Positions 1-12,184 of a DNA stretch of 64,000 nucleotides are shown here, one piece after another. This DNA is from Ophiocordyceps camponoti-saundersi (nom. inval.). Lineage: Eukaryota > Ascomycota > Sordariomycetes > Hypocreales > Ophiocordycipitaceae. The notes under the pieces were generated by a model, which saw only the letters and a program-made list of their open reading frames with translations, was not told the DNA's origin and ran no database searches. Position numbers and translations under genes: made by a program. How positions within the stretch are numbered: the stretch's first letter is position 1; each line of letters starts with the position of its first letter. Where the stretch lies: contig PDHQ01000063.1 of assembly GCA_003339415.1 (NCBI GenBank), forward strand, positions 1-64,000. Reading direction: 5' to 3'.

Positions 1-337
1 AGCTTTATTCTATTTTATTATATTTTATTAGCTTCTAGGTTAATAATAAATTATTATAGATAATTCTTTATTTATAATAGCTAATATTTCTTTCCGTTTT
101 TAACCGTCTCTAACCGTTCTTCTTATCTTAGGAATTTTATTCGTTATTCTTATCTTTATTATCTTATCTTATTATCCGGTATTTAACCTTCTAAGGTTTA
201 GCCGTAATTTAAATACTAAATATTAGTATTTTTACTTTATTATATAAATTATATTATTAAGCTATTTATATAATAAATACTTACTTATATAATAAGAATA
301 GTACTTTTAACTAGTATTTATATCTTAGATTATTACA
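1..337 (-). repeat. 3' LTR of the Ty3/gypsy element (left copy, partial)
   Basis: Aligns without gaps to 7272-7608 (offset 7271). About twenty bases differ, nearly all C/T or G/A transitions, as expected if both copies were RIP-mutated independently. On the minus strand this copy starts TGTAATAATC at 337, a normal TG terminus. The far end lies at or beyond the window start. Confidence 0.9.
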
Positions 338-3300
338 CGTTCCCCTTTTTATAGTTTATAACCTTATAAACTTATTATAGAAAAATAATATAAGGTATAA
401 ATAATAGTTAGTTAGTTAATTAGTTATTTTTATTCTTATAAGAAAAGAAAAAGTATTTTAAAAAAACTTAATAAGGTAAAAATAATTAATTAAATTTTAT
501 ATAAGGTTTCTATTATTATATTATTCGTAACGTTCCCCTTTCTAAAGTTTTTAATCTTAAAAACTTCTTATTAAAGGTATTTTTCTTTATTTTTATTAAA
601 TTTTTTAATAAGTTTAGGTGCCTTAGTTAGGTGCTTAGCAGGTTCTTAGGTATTTTCTTTAGAAGGGTATCCTTTCTATTTTATTAGATAGTATATTATA
701 CCTTTTTCTATCCTTTTATTTATAATAGCTTTAAGTTCGTATTTTTTTTCTAATATTATAGTTTCGATATTTTCTTTTAATTTAGTATCTTTAAGTGCTT
801 TTTCTAGTAAGGAAATATAAAATACTAGATAAATAAATATTCTTTTAGGAAGTTTAAGCTTATAATTAAGGTTATTTAGCTTTTCTTCTATAAGGAAAGG
901 TCCTAATTTTTTAAATTTTAAGGACTAATTAGGCCGTTTTATTTCTATATTTTTCTTTAATAAATAAACCTTATCGTTTTTATTAAATAAGGGTTTTTTT
1001 TCGCGTTTCTTATTATAATAATAACTAATTCTTTTAGCTATAAAATCTAATTTTAATTTTATATAAGAATATAAAGATCTAAGCTATTCGGTATTTAGAA
1101 TAGCTTTTTTATTATTAATTTTATCTAATAGGCCTAGTCTATAAGCTTCCGGGTTAAATCCGTAATTTACTATAGCGGGCGTTATTTTAATAAATTCTAA
1201 TTTAGCGGTATTATAAGCTAACTAAGCTATAAGTAAGTTTATTACTTAGTTATCTTATTCGTAATTAATATAAGCTTTAAAGTATTATTTTAAAGTCTAA
1301 TTTAGGCGTTCCGTAGCCCCGTTAGTTTCCGGGTAGAAAATAATACTTAATTTATACTTAGTTTCTAGCTTAGATATAAAGCTAGTTTAGAATTTAAAGT
1401 TAAACTTAGGGTCTCTATCGCTTATAATAACTTTAAGTAAGCCTTTATCTACTATTATCGTTCTTAAGAATAAATAACTTAATTTTTTAGTAAATAAAGC
1501 CTTTATCGTAAGTATAAAATAGCCGTATTTAGTTAATCTATTAGTTATAACTAGAATAAAATTATATTCTATATTAGTTATAAAGTTTACCGATAAGGGT
1601 AATTTAACTATAAAATCTATAGCTATATTTTCCTAAAGTTATTCGGTAACTATTATAAGTTATAAAAATCCGTAAAGTTTATATCTCGAGGCTTTAGATT
1701 TATTATAAATATTATAGTTTTTAATAACTTTAATAATAGCTTTTTTAAGGTTTTTCGTATTATAATAAGCTTTAATTCTATTATAAGTTTTTTATATTTT
1801 TTAATAGCCGTAAATAGGTAATTTATAGAATTCTTTAATTATAGTTTCTATTATATTAGGAGGTATAAATAGCTTCTTTTTTAAATAAGCTAAGTTATCT
1901 ATCTACTTAATATCTTTATAATCCTTAAAATTAATATTTTTATAAGCTTCTTTTATTTATTTTAATATAGAATTATCGGCTTTTACCTTAAATATAACGT
2001 TTAAGGTATTTTATTCTAAATTTCCTTTATTATTTATTTTAAGGAAATTACTTATTATAAGTATTATACTAGTATCTAAATTAGGTCTTCTACTAATAAT
2101 ATCGGCTCTTTTATTCTTACTTTCTTTTTTATATATAATTTCGTAATTATAATTAGTAAGGAATTTAGCTTACCTAATTTATTAGCTATTTAAAGTTTAA
2201 CTTATACTAAAATAGCTTATATTTTTATAATTAGTATAAATCCTTAATTTAAATTTATTTCCTAATATATAGTGCTTAAATTCTTTAATTATTTTAATAA
2301 TAGCTAAAAATTTTTTATTATAGATAAGATAGTTAATTTCTAAATTTACTAGCTTTTTAGAATAGAAAGCTATAAGGTATAATATAATATTATTTTCCTA
2401 GCTTAATTAAGCTCCTATAATATAATTAGAAGCGTCGGTTTCTAAAATTAAAAGCTATTTTAAATTATAAGCTATTAATATAGGTGCTAAGATTAGCTTT
2501 TCTTTAAAGGAATTAAAAGCTATATTAGCTTCTTCGGTCTATTTAAAAAGTTCTTTTTTAGCTAATTTTATTACTATTAATATAAGAATAATTATATTAG
2601 AAAAGTTTTTAATAAACTTTCTATAATAATTATAATATCTTATAAATTACTATATATTTTTAATCGATTTAGGTATAAGCTAGTCTTTTAAAAGTTTTAA
2701 TTTACTAAGGTTTATTTTAATATTATAAGAGGTTATAATAGTACTTAGAAATTTAACTTTTTTAGAAAAGAATTCGTATTTCTTAAGATTAATATATAAT
2801 TTAGCTTTCTATAAAGCTTCTAATACCTTTCTTAAGTAAATTTTATATTCTTCTAAGGTATCTAAAAATATAATAATATCGTCTAAATAAGCTATAGTAA
2901 ATATATCTAAATAATCTCTTAGAATATAATTTATACGTTTTTAAAAAGTAGCGGGGCTATTATATAGTTTTAAAGGTAATATTAAATATTCGTAGCTTCC
3001 GTATTTAGTTTCGAAGGCTATTTTATATTTATCTCCTTCCGCTATTTATATTTAGTAATAAGCTAGTTTTAAATCTAACTTAGTAAAATACTATTTCTAG
3101 CTTAATCTATTTTTTAGTTTTATAATTAAAAATATTAGCGTTCTATTTTTAATAATATTATTATTTAATTTTCGATAGTTAATTACGGGTCTTAATTTAT
3201 CTTTTTCTTTACCTAATTTATTAGTAAAAGTAATAAGAGCTTTATAAGGGCTTTTAGAAAGTCTTATATATCCCTTTTTAATTTATTTTTCTAGATATTC

Positions 3301-6300
3301 TTTTAATACTTATAGTTATTTTTCGTTACTATTATAAATTTATATAAATTAAGGTTCCGAATTAAGCTTTAATTTAATTTTATAATCTTATAAGCTTCTT
3401 TTAGGTAAGGTATTATTTAGGGGTTTTTTAAATATATCTAAGAATTCTTCTAGAATTTCTTTAAGTATTAATTTATAGCGTTCTAATTTTTCTTTAGAAT
3501 AAGAAGCTATTTCCTCCTTATAATTTACGCTAGAAATAATAGCTAATATAATAATAATATAAGGCGTTTTATTATAAATTTTATTACTTTCTATTTTATT
3601 ATAAGGTTTTTACTTATAATAATTATATTTATTTCTTATAATAAATTTCTAATTATTAATAAAGAAGTTTTTCCTTTTTTTAATTTCCTTAATTAAACTA
3701 TTCTTATTATTTAGGCTTCTTGCCTCTTTAAAATTTCTTAAGCTAAATCCTTTATAAAGATTTCCTAAGGCGTTATTAAACTTAGTATTTTCTTTTCTAT
3801 TTATATAATTATAATAAGGTTAACTTTTATTATAATTATTTATTTTCGATCGTCTATTCTTATAATAATCGTTTTTTATAAATCTAAATTACTTATTTTT
3901 TACGCTTAACTTACTTCTATTAGTATTTCTAGAAATCTTATAATAAGGCTTCTTACTATTATTATAATTATACCTTCTTAGTTTATTTTTCCTTTTAAAA
4001 TCTATTCGATTATTTTTATTAGTATTATTATTAGAAATACTAGATATTAAATAATTATTTATAAATTTAACTTAGCTAGTTTTCTAATTAATTTATAAAT
4101 TATATTTATAAAGAAAAAGATAATTTAATATTATATCGTATTCTACTATTTTAAAAATATCGAAGGTATCGGTAAAGGTATAAGGTCCTATTTTAAATTT
4201 AAAGTAATTAGTTTTATATAAAATTAATCTTTTATTAAACTAAAAATTAAATCCTTCGGCGTTTTTTATTATACTAAGCGTTTTCTTTCTTATATAGCTT
4301 AAGTTTAAACGTTTTATAGCTATAAGTAAAATATAATTACTAGTAGCTCCGTTATCTATAAAGGTAATTATTTCTTTTCCTTTATATCTTAAAGTAAAAG
4401 TTAGTCTAGAAATAGGGATTTTAGTACTATTAGTTTTAATAATAATAATATTAATACTTTATAATTTAGGATAGTTAAAATAATAACGCCTTTCTATTCC
4501 TAAATCCTTACTAAAATCCTTATTCTTATTAGTTATACTTTTATTTACCTTTCTTAAATAGAGGCTTTCCCTTTTCCCTTAAGGTTTTCTTTAAATTCCT
4601 CGAGTTACGTTAGAAAATCCTACCTTCTAGGATTATTTTCCTTAGTAAGGGATCCGTTTCCGATAAGTCCTTTAGTTAATAATTCCCTTATAAAGGTAAT
4701 TATAGTCTAAATAGTATCTAATTCGATACTAAGAATTCGAGGTCGAAAATCGTAATTATTTCCTTTATTTTCCTTAAGAATCTTATAATTAGTTTCCCTA
4801 TCGAGAAGGAATTTTATTTCTTTAATAAAGAATCTTTTATCGATAAAGCTAGCTTCCTTATAAAAGGTTAGTAAGGATAAGTAATAATTAATATTTTATT
4901 TTTCCTATAAGTAAAAATCGTAGTCCTTATCGTAATAAAATTACTAGCTAAGATTATAGTGCGCTTACTTATACTTATCGAAGAATTCTTTTAAGTAGCT
5001 TAAGTGCTAGAATAATTTATTATAAGGAAGGTAGCTATTATTTTTCTAGTCTTCGAATTCTTTTAGAATTAGTTCTTTTATTTTAATAAAATACTATATT
5101 TTTTCGTCTCCTTCTTCGCTATTAGTTTCGATAGTATAAAGATATTCTACTATAAGAAAGGGTAATTCTTCTTCTTCCTTCTTAATTTTATCTTCCGGAA
5201 TAAGGTTATCTTCTAAGATAGGTTTATAGTTTTCCTTTATTCTATTAAGGTTATTAATATAGTTATTAAAACTAAAAGTTAAAATTAAGTTTTCCGAAAA
5301 GCTATACTAGTTAGGTAAGTTAGAATAGTAAGGAATTCCTTAAATTCTTTCTTTTCTATCTTTAAACTATTCTTCCGTAACCTACTTATAAGTTTTAAAA
5401 GGGTTATTTTTACCCGGTAAGTAAAACTCTCCTCCTAAATTAAATTCTATACTAGCTTCTAAAAAGCTTATAAGCTCTAAAAGCTTCTTCGTATTCTTAA
5501 TTATATTTTAGCTATCTAAAAATAGCGTATTAGCTATAAGTTCTAAGTTATATTACTATTTAAGTTTTTCTCGGAATTCGTATTCCTCTTAGCTTAAGTT
5601 ATCTTCTTTTATTAGTAGTTTAAATTTTATATTATAAATAGTATTCCGTTCCTTCCTAATTAGGCCTAGCGTATTATAATTAGTAGCTAGGTAGGAAGAA
5701 ATAATATTAATTATCTTACTATTTATAGAAGAGGTTTTTCCTATTCCTTTTCCTTTTCCCTATTTTTTAAAATAGTTTTTTATAATATAGCCTTCTTTAT
5801 TATAGAAAAAGCAAATAATAAGCTTTAAGGATACTATATCTAAATCTATAAAGTCTCCTTAGTTAGCGTAATTTTTCTTATATTTTTTATTACCTTTATT
5901 AATATAAAAAGAGGTATTTTTACTTCCTTATTTTTACTACTTTCTTTTAAAAAGTTAATCGTCGATTTTAATAATAGAAGCTATATAAGTAGATAGCTCT
6001 TTAAGTCTATCTTACTTATATAATTTATCTTTAACTTCGTCTTTTAATCTTTTATAAAAAATAGCTATAAGGGTTTTATTTTCCTAGTCTAACTTACTAG
6101 TTATTTATTTAAATTTAGTAGCGTAGCTAGAAGTAGCCCTTTTTTACTATAAGGTTCGTAATTTATACTTTATAGTTCTTACTTTATCTTACTAGCCGAA
6201 AACTTCCCGTAGTTTTTCTTTAAATTAATCGAAGCTAGTAAAAATAAGCTCCGTTTCTTCTTCTTAATTATCCGTAAGTTTTAAATAATTCCTTAGTATA

Positions 6301-7271
6301 AGTTCGAACTAGTCTAAAGCTATACTTTCTAAGTAAGTAAAAGTATAAATTACCTTTATAAGTTTATTATAAAAGGCGGAAGAATAAAGCTTAAAATAAG
6401 CTCTAATATTAGTTAAGAACGCTTATAAATTGTTTTCTTTCTTATTATAATATTTAGGTTTTAGGACCTTATTAATATTTATAATAGGTCTAAGATTAGT
6501 AATAATATAGGGGGGTATAAGGGAGGTTATATTAAATATATTATATATTACTAAGTAGCGCTGCTTATTTCCTAATTAGGAAAGAAAAAAGTAGATTTTT
6601 ACCTTTTATTTCCGTGGAGATATATGCGATTAAAAAAGTATTATTTTTTCTATTTTTCTATTTTTTCTATTTTTCTAGGAAAGGAATTTTTTAGCATACT
6701 CTCTTCTTATTCTTCGTACTTATAAGGCAGTTATAGTAATAAAGAAGCTTTTAACGTATTACGGATCGTACCTATAATTACCTAATCTTACCCGTAGCTT
6801 TTAATCTAAGCTTCTAAAAATAAAGAGAGATAAGGGGTAATAAGAAGGTAAGGGGCTTTACTTACTTTAACCGGGCAGTAAGTAGCCGGAATAGGAAATT
6901 TATAAAGTATAAATAAGTAAAAATTTCCTAAATAGGAATATCTTATAAGGTAGGGGAAGGTTATAAAGAGTAGGCTTTTAAGGTATAAATTGTTTAGATT
7001 AAAAGCTTAGAGAAGAAGGAAAGGAAAGACCCTTCGAGGGAAGGAAGCCTTCCTTTTATAGTTTTCCTTCTCTAAGAAACTATCTAATTATATAAGCTAG
7101 CTAGAAAGCTATAGAATACCGTAAAAGCTTTATATTATAAATATACTAGCGAATAGAATAGCTTTATCTTATTCTATTTGCTTCTATTATATTTTTTTAC
7201 TTTAAAATTAAATTCTTACTTTAAAATTAACCCTTAATTTTAAATTTACTATATTCCTTAGCGAATAAAAT

Positions 7272-7608
7272 AGCTTTATTCTATTCTATTATATTCTATT
7301 AGCTTCTAGGTTAATAATAAATTATAATAGATAATTCTTTATTTATAATAGCTAATATTTCTTTCCGTTTTTAACCGTCTCTAACTATTTTTCTTATCTT
7401 AGGAATTTTATTCGTTATTCTTATCTTTATTATTTTATCTTATTATCTAGTATTTAACCTTCCGAGGTTTAGCTATAATTTAAATACTAAATACTAGTAT
7501 TCTTACTTTATTATATAAATTATATTATTAAGCCGTTTATATAATAAATACTTACTTATATAATAAGAATAGTACTTTTAACTAATATTTATATTTTAAA
7601 TTATTATA
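7272..7608 (-). repeat. 5' LTR of the Ty3/gypsy element (right copy)
   Basis: Gap-free match to 1-337. On the minus strand the terminus reads TATAATAATT where the left copy has TG, so the terminal TG was converted to TA. The element reads leftward from here. The inner boundary may extend a few bases below 7272, because the matching part of the left copy is outside the window. Confidence 0.85.
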
Positions 7609-9420
7609 GGTTACCCGTATTTAAAGTAAATAACCTAATCTAGCGGAAAAGAAAGTAAACTATTTATATATATATTAATTAAGTCCTTTAAGTTTACCTA
7701 GCTAACTTATTTACTATTATTATTACTATAGCCCCCTCGATAGCTTTTACGAAACTCGTAATACTTACTTTAGCGGTTATTTTAGCGGTAATTATTTAAA
7801 GGGCGATATAACTTACCTTAACTTTTATAATAAGTCTTACAATTTACGCTATTAAAATAATTTATCTAATCTAAATAAATATTATTACTAAGATATCTTA
7901 TCTAATTAAGCTAATCTTAGTAGCTTATTATAGCTATATTAGTAATAACTTAAAGCGCTAATATTTACTAATAGAGCTTATATCTTAGTCTCTCCTTAAC
8001 TAATATATTAAAGGAGTAACTAAACTTTTCTTAGAAGAACTATTATATAATTAAGGCTATCGCTACTTACTTATAAGCTTAGCGCTTAATTTATTTCGTA
8101 AGACGAATATCTTTAGCTACTTAGATAATATCCTATATTTCTATAAAATTCGAGGCTATTATAGCTTATTAAGTAATTATAATATATCGAAGTTCTTAGT
8201 TAGCTATACTTATAATAAACTTTTAAATAATTATACTAAGTATAGCTATCTCTAATAAGGGAAGGACCTATATAGCTAATACTTAATCTTATTTTTTAAT
8301 AAACCGAAATATTTAGTAAATATAATTATAGTATATTTAGAGTAATTTACTATTTTATTAGCTAAATATTATTAATACTTAAGGTTATTATAAAATATAA
8401 CTTAAAGTAAATCTCTCCTTAAGTAATATTTATAAAACTTTTAAGTTTATTTTAATTACTATATTATTTCTAATATTAATATAGATATTATAAAGTAACG
8501 TATTTCTATTAATAAAATTAATAGCTATACCTACTAAGCTAATATTAATTACTTAGATTTTATTATTATAATAAGGTATATTACTATTAAAGCGAATAAA
8601 GGTAAGGTTAATTACTTCTAGCTAGCGATAAGTATTATATATCTTATTAAACTTACTAATATTTACCTAAGTTAGTAGCTTAATCTATTAGCTATTCTTA
8701 AGGAGGCTAATTCTAAAAAGTTATAAGATTTAGTTAAAGCCGATACTTACTAAGAGTATATATAGCTAATATTTTTATAATAATATTATTTAGAAAGATT
8801 AATTCTAAGTTATAAATAAAATAAGATAAAAGATAAGATATAAAAAACGAAAGCTAAGTTAATTTAGTATATATTAAAAGTTTTATATATATATATATAT
8901 TAAAGGAAAAGAAAAAGAATAAGATAATAAAAAGTAAAAAAGGGGGTAACTTATATCTTATTAAAAAAAAAGTTAATATAATTAGTAAGGTAAAACTTAT
9001 CTATTATCTTTTTTAATTAAGGTAAATAATATATTAAGATTACCTTATTAATCTATATAATTTCCCGATTATTAAGTAAATTATTATTAGGAAAGAACTT
9101 AATTACCGAGTAAGTAAGTTAATTAGAAAAAAGGTAAAAAGTAAAGTTTTTAATAATATTTTAAAAGCTTTAAATTTATTATTATATTAAATTAAATATA
9201 GTTATATTCCTAAATATATATAATAATTAGTAATTAATACTAAAAGATTAATCCCCCCCCTTATCTTAGTTACTAGCTAGATAAGTTAACGGCGAAAGGA
9301 TTAAATAAACTAATTATAGGTATAAGAAATAGGCTTAATACGAAGATTAATAAGTGCCCTTATTAATTAATATATATATATATCCTCTAGGAATAGCTGC
9401 CCCCTATATAGGCAGTTAAG
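7609..9420. repeat. AT-rich, RIP-like repeat remnant, identity unknown
   Basis: The same composition as the retrotransposon (A/T dominated, CpA and TpG nearly missing, stops in all frames) continues beyond its right LTR, but no LTR match or recognisable RT, integrase or transposase motif was found on either strand. It is probably a second decayed mobile element or repeat. It includes short TA tracts near 8882-8902 and 9369-9382. Composition returns to gene-like near 9420. Confidence 0.6.
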
Positions 9421-10068
9421 TAAATATTAGTCATATAACCAGAATAACGCAATCCCCTTTTAACCTTCCCCCTCCAGCTTACGATCAACGTTATATGTGT
9501 GTGTACCTAGGTAGGTATGCATAAAGACTCTGTAAATAGTGAATACTACGCATGACGTAGTTACGATTTACTCGTATTAATAAAGACCTTTGAGGCCTCT
9601 GTTAATCATGTAACACATGGCATAAGAACAAGTCGAGACATTGATAACTGCGTCCGCCAGAAGAATTGGCTACAATAACTGTCTGGCAAGAGGGAGAATC
9701 CAGTGTCATCCCTGCTCGTGCCCAGGCAACTCGACCAGACCAGAGAAATCCTTCCGGCCCCGAGGGTCGGCTCCGACTGGACCGGCTCCGGTTTAGCCGC
9801 ATCACGTGCCACAATCGCCGATGATAAGAATGAACGGTGACGCAACGGCGACGCTGCGAATCGGCAGATCGCTCATCTCGATTACGATGTCCCTCGTTGT
9901 CGCCGCCGCCTCTCGCTGTTGGTCCTTCGCTCCGTCCCTCTCCCTGTTTGTCCTTCGCTCCATCTCTCTCTTCATGACGAGCTGCTCGCCTTGTCCTTCG
10001 ACTGTCGCATGCCGCCCAGAACACTTGCGCTTCCGACCCTGATACGGAGAGCCACTTCAAGTATCGCG
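9421..10068 (+). promoter_or_regulatory. Upstream region of the UV endonuclease gene with a CACGTG site
   Basis: Normal-composition DNA between the AT-rich block and the uve1 start. A CACGTG E-box lies at 9803-9808, about 260 bp upstream of the ATG at 10069. A TAGGTAGGTA-type repeat sits at about 9510-9518. Overlapping short ORFs on both strands show no recognisable protein. Confidence 0.4.
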
Positions 10069-11842
10069 ATGCCGCCGAAGCGCAAACGGTCGCTAGAGGC
10101 CCCGACCAGGCGGAGCGCGAGGAAGTCTGCAGCTGTCAAGGTTGATGATGCTGTTGAGCGCGCCGTTCATGACTTGAGCGAAATGGAGAGACGGCTGCAT
10201 AGGGAGGTTCGAAAGCAGCGTCTTGCTGTGCAAAATTCCGACTTGGTTCAACCTGTTACCGAAAAGAAGCCAAGACGAACGACGCGAAAACCGCAGCAGC
10301 CGAGTCCTCCGCCTCCGCCGCCGCCTGTTGAGGCCAAACCCGAAGTTGACGTCGACATGGAAGATGCTGCCCCTGAAAAGGGCGCTCGGAGACCACCTCC
10401 CGTAAATAGTGAGAGGCTGCCTTTGCCCTGGTCTGGCCGTCTGGGTTACGTGAGGATGCCTGGAGAGGGGATGACGATTTTTACATGGCTGAAAAGACGT
10501 GACGCTGACGCTGCCCTGTCATCAGGCATGCCTCAATACTTACCTGCGCTTCGCCAACCCCCCCATCTTCTGCTCCCGGACTTGTCGCCTGAGTTCCATC
10601 ATCGATCACCGTCACCCCTTGATGGATCCCACGCAGGCGGAACATGCTACCAAGAACCGGCCTGACAAGACTAAGCCGCCCGACGTCGCGCGAGGGCTCG
10701 CCTTCGTGCAGAGCCTCGGCCTCGCCAATGCGGCTGACATTGGCAAGATGCTTCGTTGGAACGACAAGTACGGCATCAAGTTTATGCGACTGAGTAGCGA
10801 AATGTTCCCATTTGCGAGTCACAAGGAGCACGGATACAAGCTGGCGCCTTTTGCGTCCGACGTGCTGGCCGATGCTGGCAGAGTCGCGGCTGAGCTGGGC
10901 CATCGTCTGACGACGCATCCGGGGCAGTACACGCAGATCGGCAGCCCACGGCCTGATGTCGTGACAGCTGCGGTTCGAGATCTCGAATATCACGACGAAA
11001 TGTTGTCTCTGCTGAAGCTTCCGGACCAGCTTAACCGCGACGCCGTCATGATCCTACATATGGGCGGCATGTACGGCGACAAAGGGGCTACTCTAGATCG
11101 CTTTCGCCAAAACTACGCGAAACTGCCGGATGGGGTGAAGCGCAGGCTCGTGCTGGAAAACGACGATGTCGTATGGAGCGTGCACGATCTGTTGCCCGTA
11201 TGCGAGGAGCTCAATATCCCGCTCGTGCTTGACTTTCACCATCACAACATCGTCTTCGATCCCGTCATGCGAGAGGGCACCAAGGACATCATCACCCTAT
11301 TCGACCGTATCAAGGCCACGTGGACGAGGAAAGGCATCACGCAAAAGATGCACTACAGCGAGTCGACGGCGGGCGCCGTCACGTCCCGCAATCGCAGAAA
11401 GCATTCACCTCGAGTGAAGACGCTACCGCCCTGTGCCAACGACATGGACCTGATGATTGAGGCCAAGGATAAGGAGCAGGCTGTGTTTGAGCTGATGCGA
11501 ACCTTTAAGCTGCCCGGCTGGCATCTCTTCAACGACTTGGTGCCGTACGAGCGTGATGACGAGCCTCGCAAGGCGGTGTTGAAGAAGATTAAGAAGGGGA
11601 AGAAGGCGGGTGGTGACGACGAGTTCGAGGTCATTGCTCCGGAGAGGGAGGTCAGTCCTGAGAGTGTTAGTATGGGTGGGCCGGAGAATAGGGTGTACTG
11701 GCCTGAGGGGATGGAGGAGTGGCTTCGGCCGAAGAAGAGGGAGGTGAATAAGGGGGGTAAGAAGGGGCAGGATGGCGAGAATGGGGGTGGAAAGGAGAAG
11801 GAGGGTGAGGATGATGATGGTGAGAAGGACTGCGAGGAATAG
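10069..11842 (+). CDS. uve1: UV-damage endonuclease (Uve1/UvdE, Mus-18 type)
   Basis: Joins 10069-10449 and 10526-11842 across a 76 bp intron (GTGAGG...CAG) and encodes about 565 residues. The enzyme nicks DNA immediately 5' of UV photoproducts in the alternative excision repair pathway. From residue ~124 on (RLGYACLNTYLR) the protein follows Neurospora Mus-18 closely, including the TIM-barrel metal-site segments SSEMFPFASH, HRLTTHPGQYTQIGS, ILHMGG, LENDD and LDFHHHNI, and a C-terminal IEAKDKEQAVFELMR block. The N-terminus is basic (PPKRKRS), fitting nuclear import, and the C-tail is Lys/Glu-rich. An in-frame ATG at 10009 would add MPPRTLALPTLIRRATSSIA, which resembles a mitochondrial presequence. 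I chose the ATG at 10069, but both may be used. The length is slightly under the Neurospora protein. Confidence 0.95.
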
Positions 11843-12184
11843 TAGCGGTCCAGCAGGTGAACCATTGTATGATTACTGGTGTATTAGTGGTACAGTTCAA
11901 TCTATGAGATGACAAAACCCTGAACGAAGTTTCGTGATATCATGTTAATGGGGATTACAGGCTGCAATGATACGCCCCTCCTGAGTTGCTTTCTTCATGG
12001 TTCTGTGTTGAGGACTAGCCACAACTCCATACCAACAGACAGCTACAGCACAGGCATGGCAAGATGCAAGCTTCAACAATAATTAAGCGTACCGTGAAGA
12101 GGAGCGAGCTGAACAGAACAGGAATTTGCCGATCCAATGCCTTGGACAGGCCTATCCAAGCGTGCCCCAGCTGTGTGAAGAGTT
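11843..12184. other. Intergenic, convergent 3' ends of uve1 and the PTH11-like gene
   Basis: 342 bp between two converging genes. No ORF, RNA or repeat was recognised. Confidence 0.5.

Larger units (their letters stand above)
1..7608 (-). mobile_element. RIP-degraded Ty3/gypsy LTR retrotransposon, truncated at window start
   Basis: Two copies of a ~337 bp sequence (1-337 and 7272-7608) bracket a 6.9 kb interior. On the minus strand the interior carries, in element order, a Gag CCHC zinc-knuckle relic (5772-5813), a reverse transcriptase core reading FTIAYLDDIIIF (2866-2901) and an integrase core reading IISDRDPKF (about 1395-1431). RT before integrase is the Ty3/gypsy order. No intact ORF remains: stops are everywhere and the position after the integrase core, where the family has Trp, reads as a stop. 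CpA and TpG dinucleotides are almost absent and TpA is very abundant, the signature of RIP. The element is dead. It is cut by the left window edge, so its 3' boundary and target-site duplication cannot be seen. Confidence 0.9.

Noticed and set aside
1..9420. Centromere or telomere-proximal identity for the AT-rich block
   Set aside because: Recognisable RIP-mutated retrotransposon motifs and LTRs explain most of it; no telomere array is present and centromere identity cannot be judged from sequence alone.
9602..10060. 152-codon minus-strand frame overlapping the uve1 5' region
   Set aside because: Low-complexity Arg/Ser-rich antisense frame across the uve1 leader and promoter.
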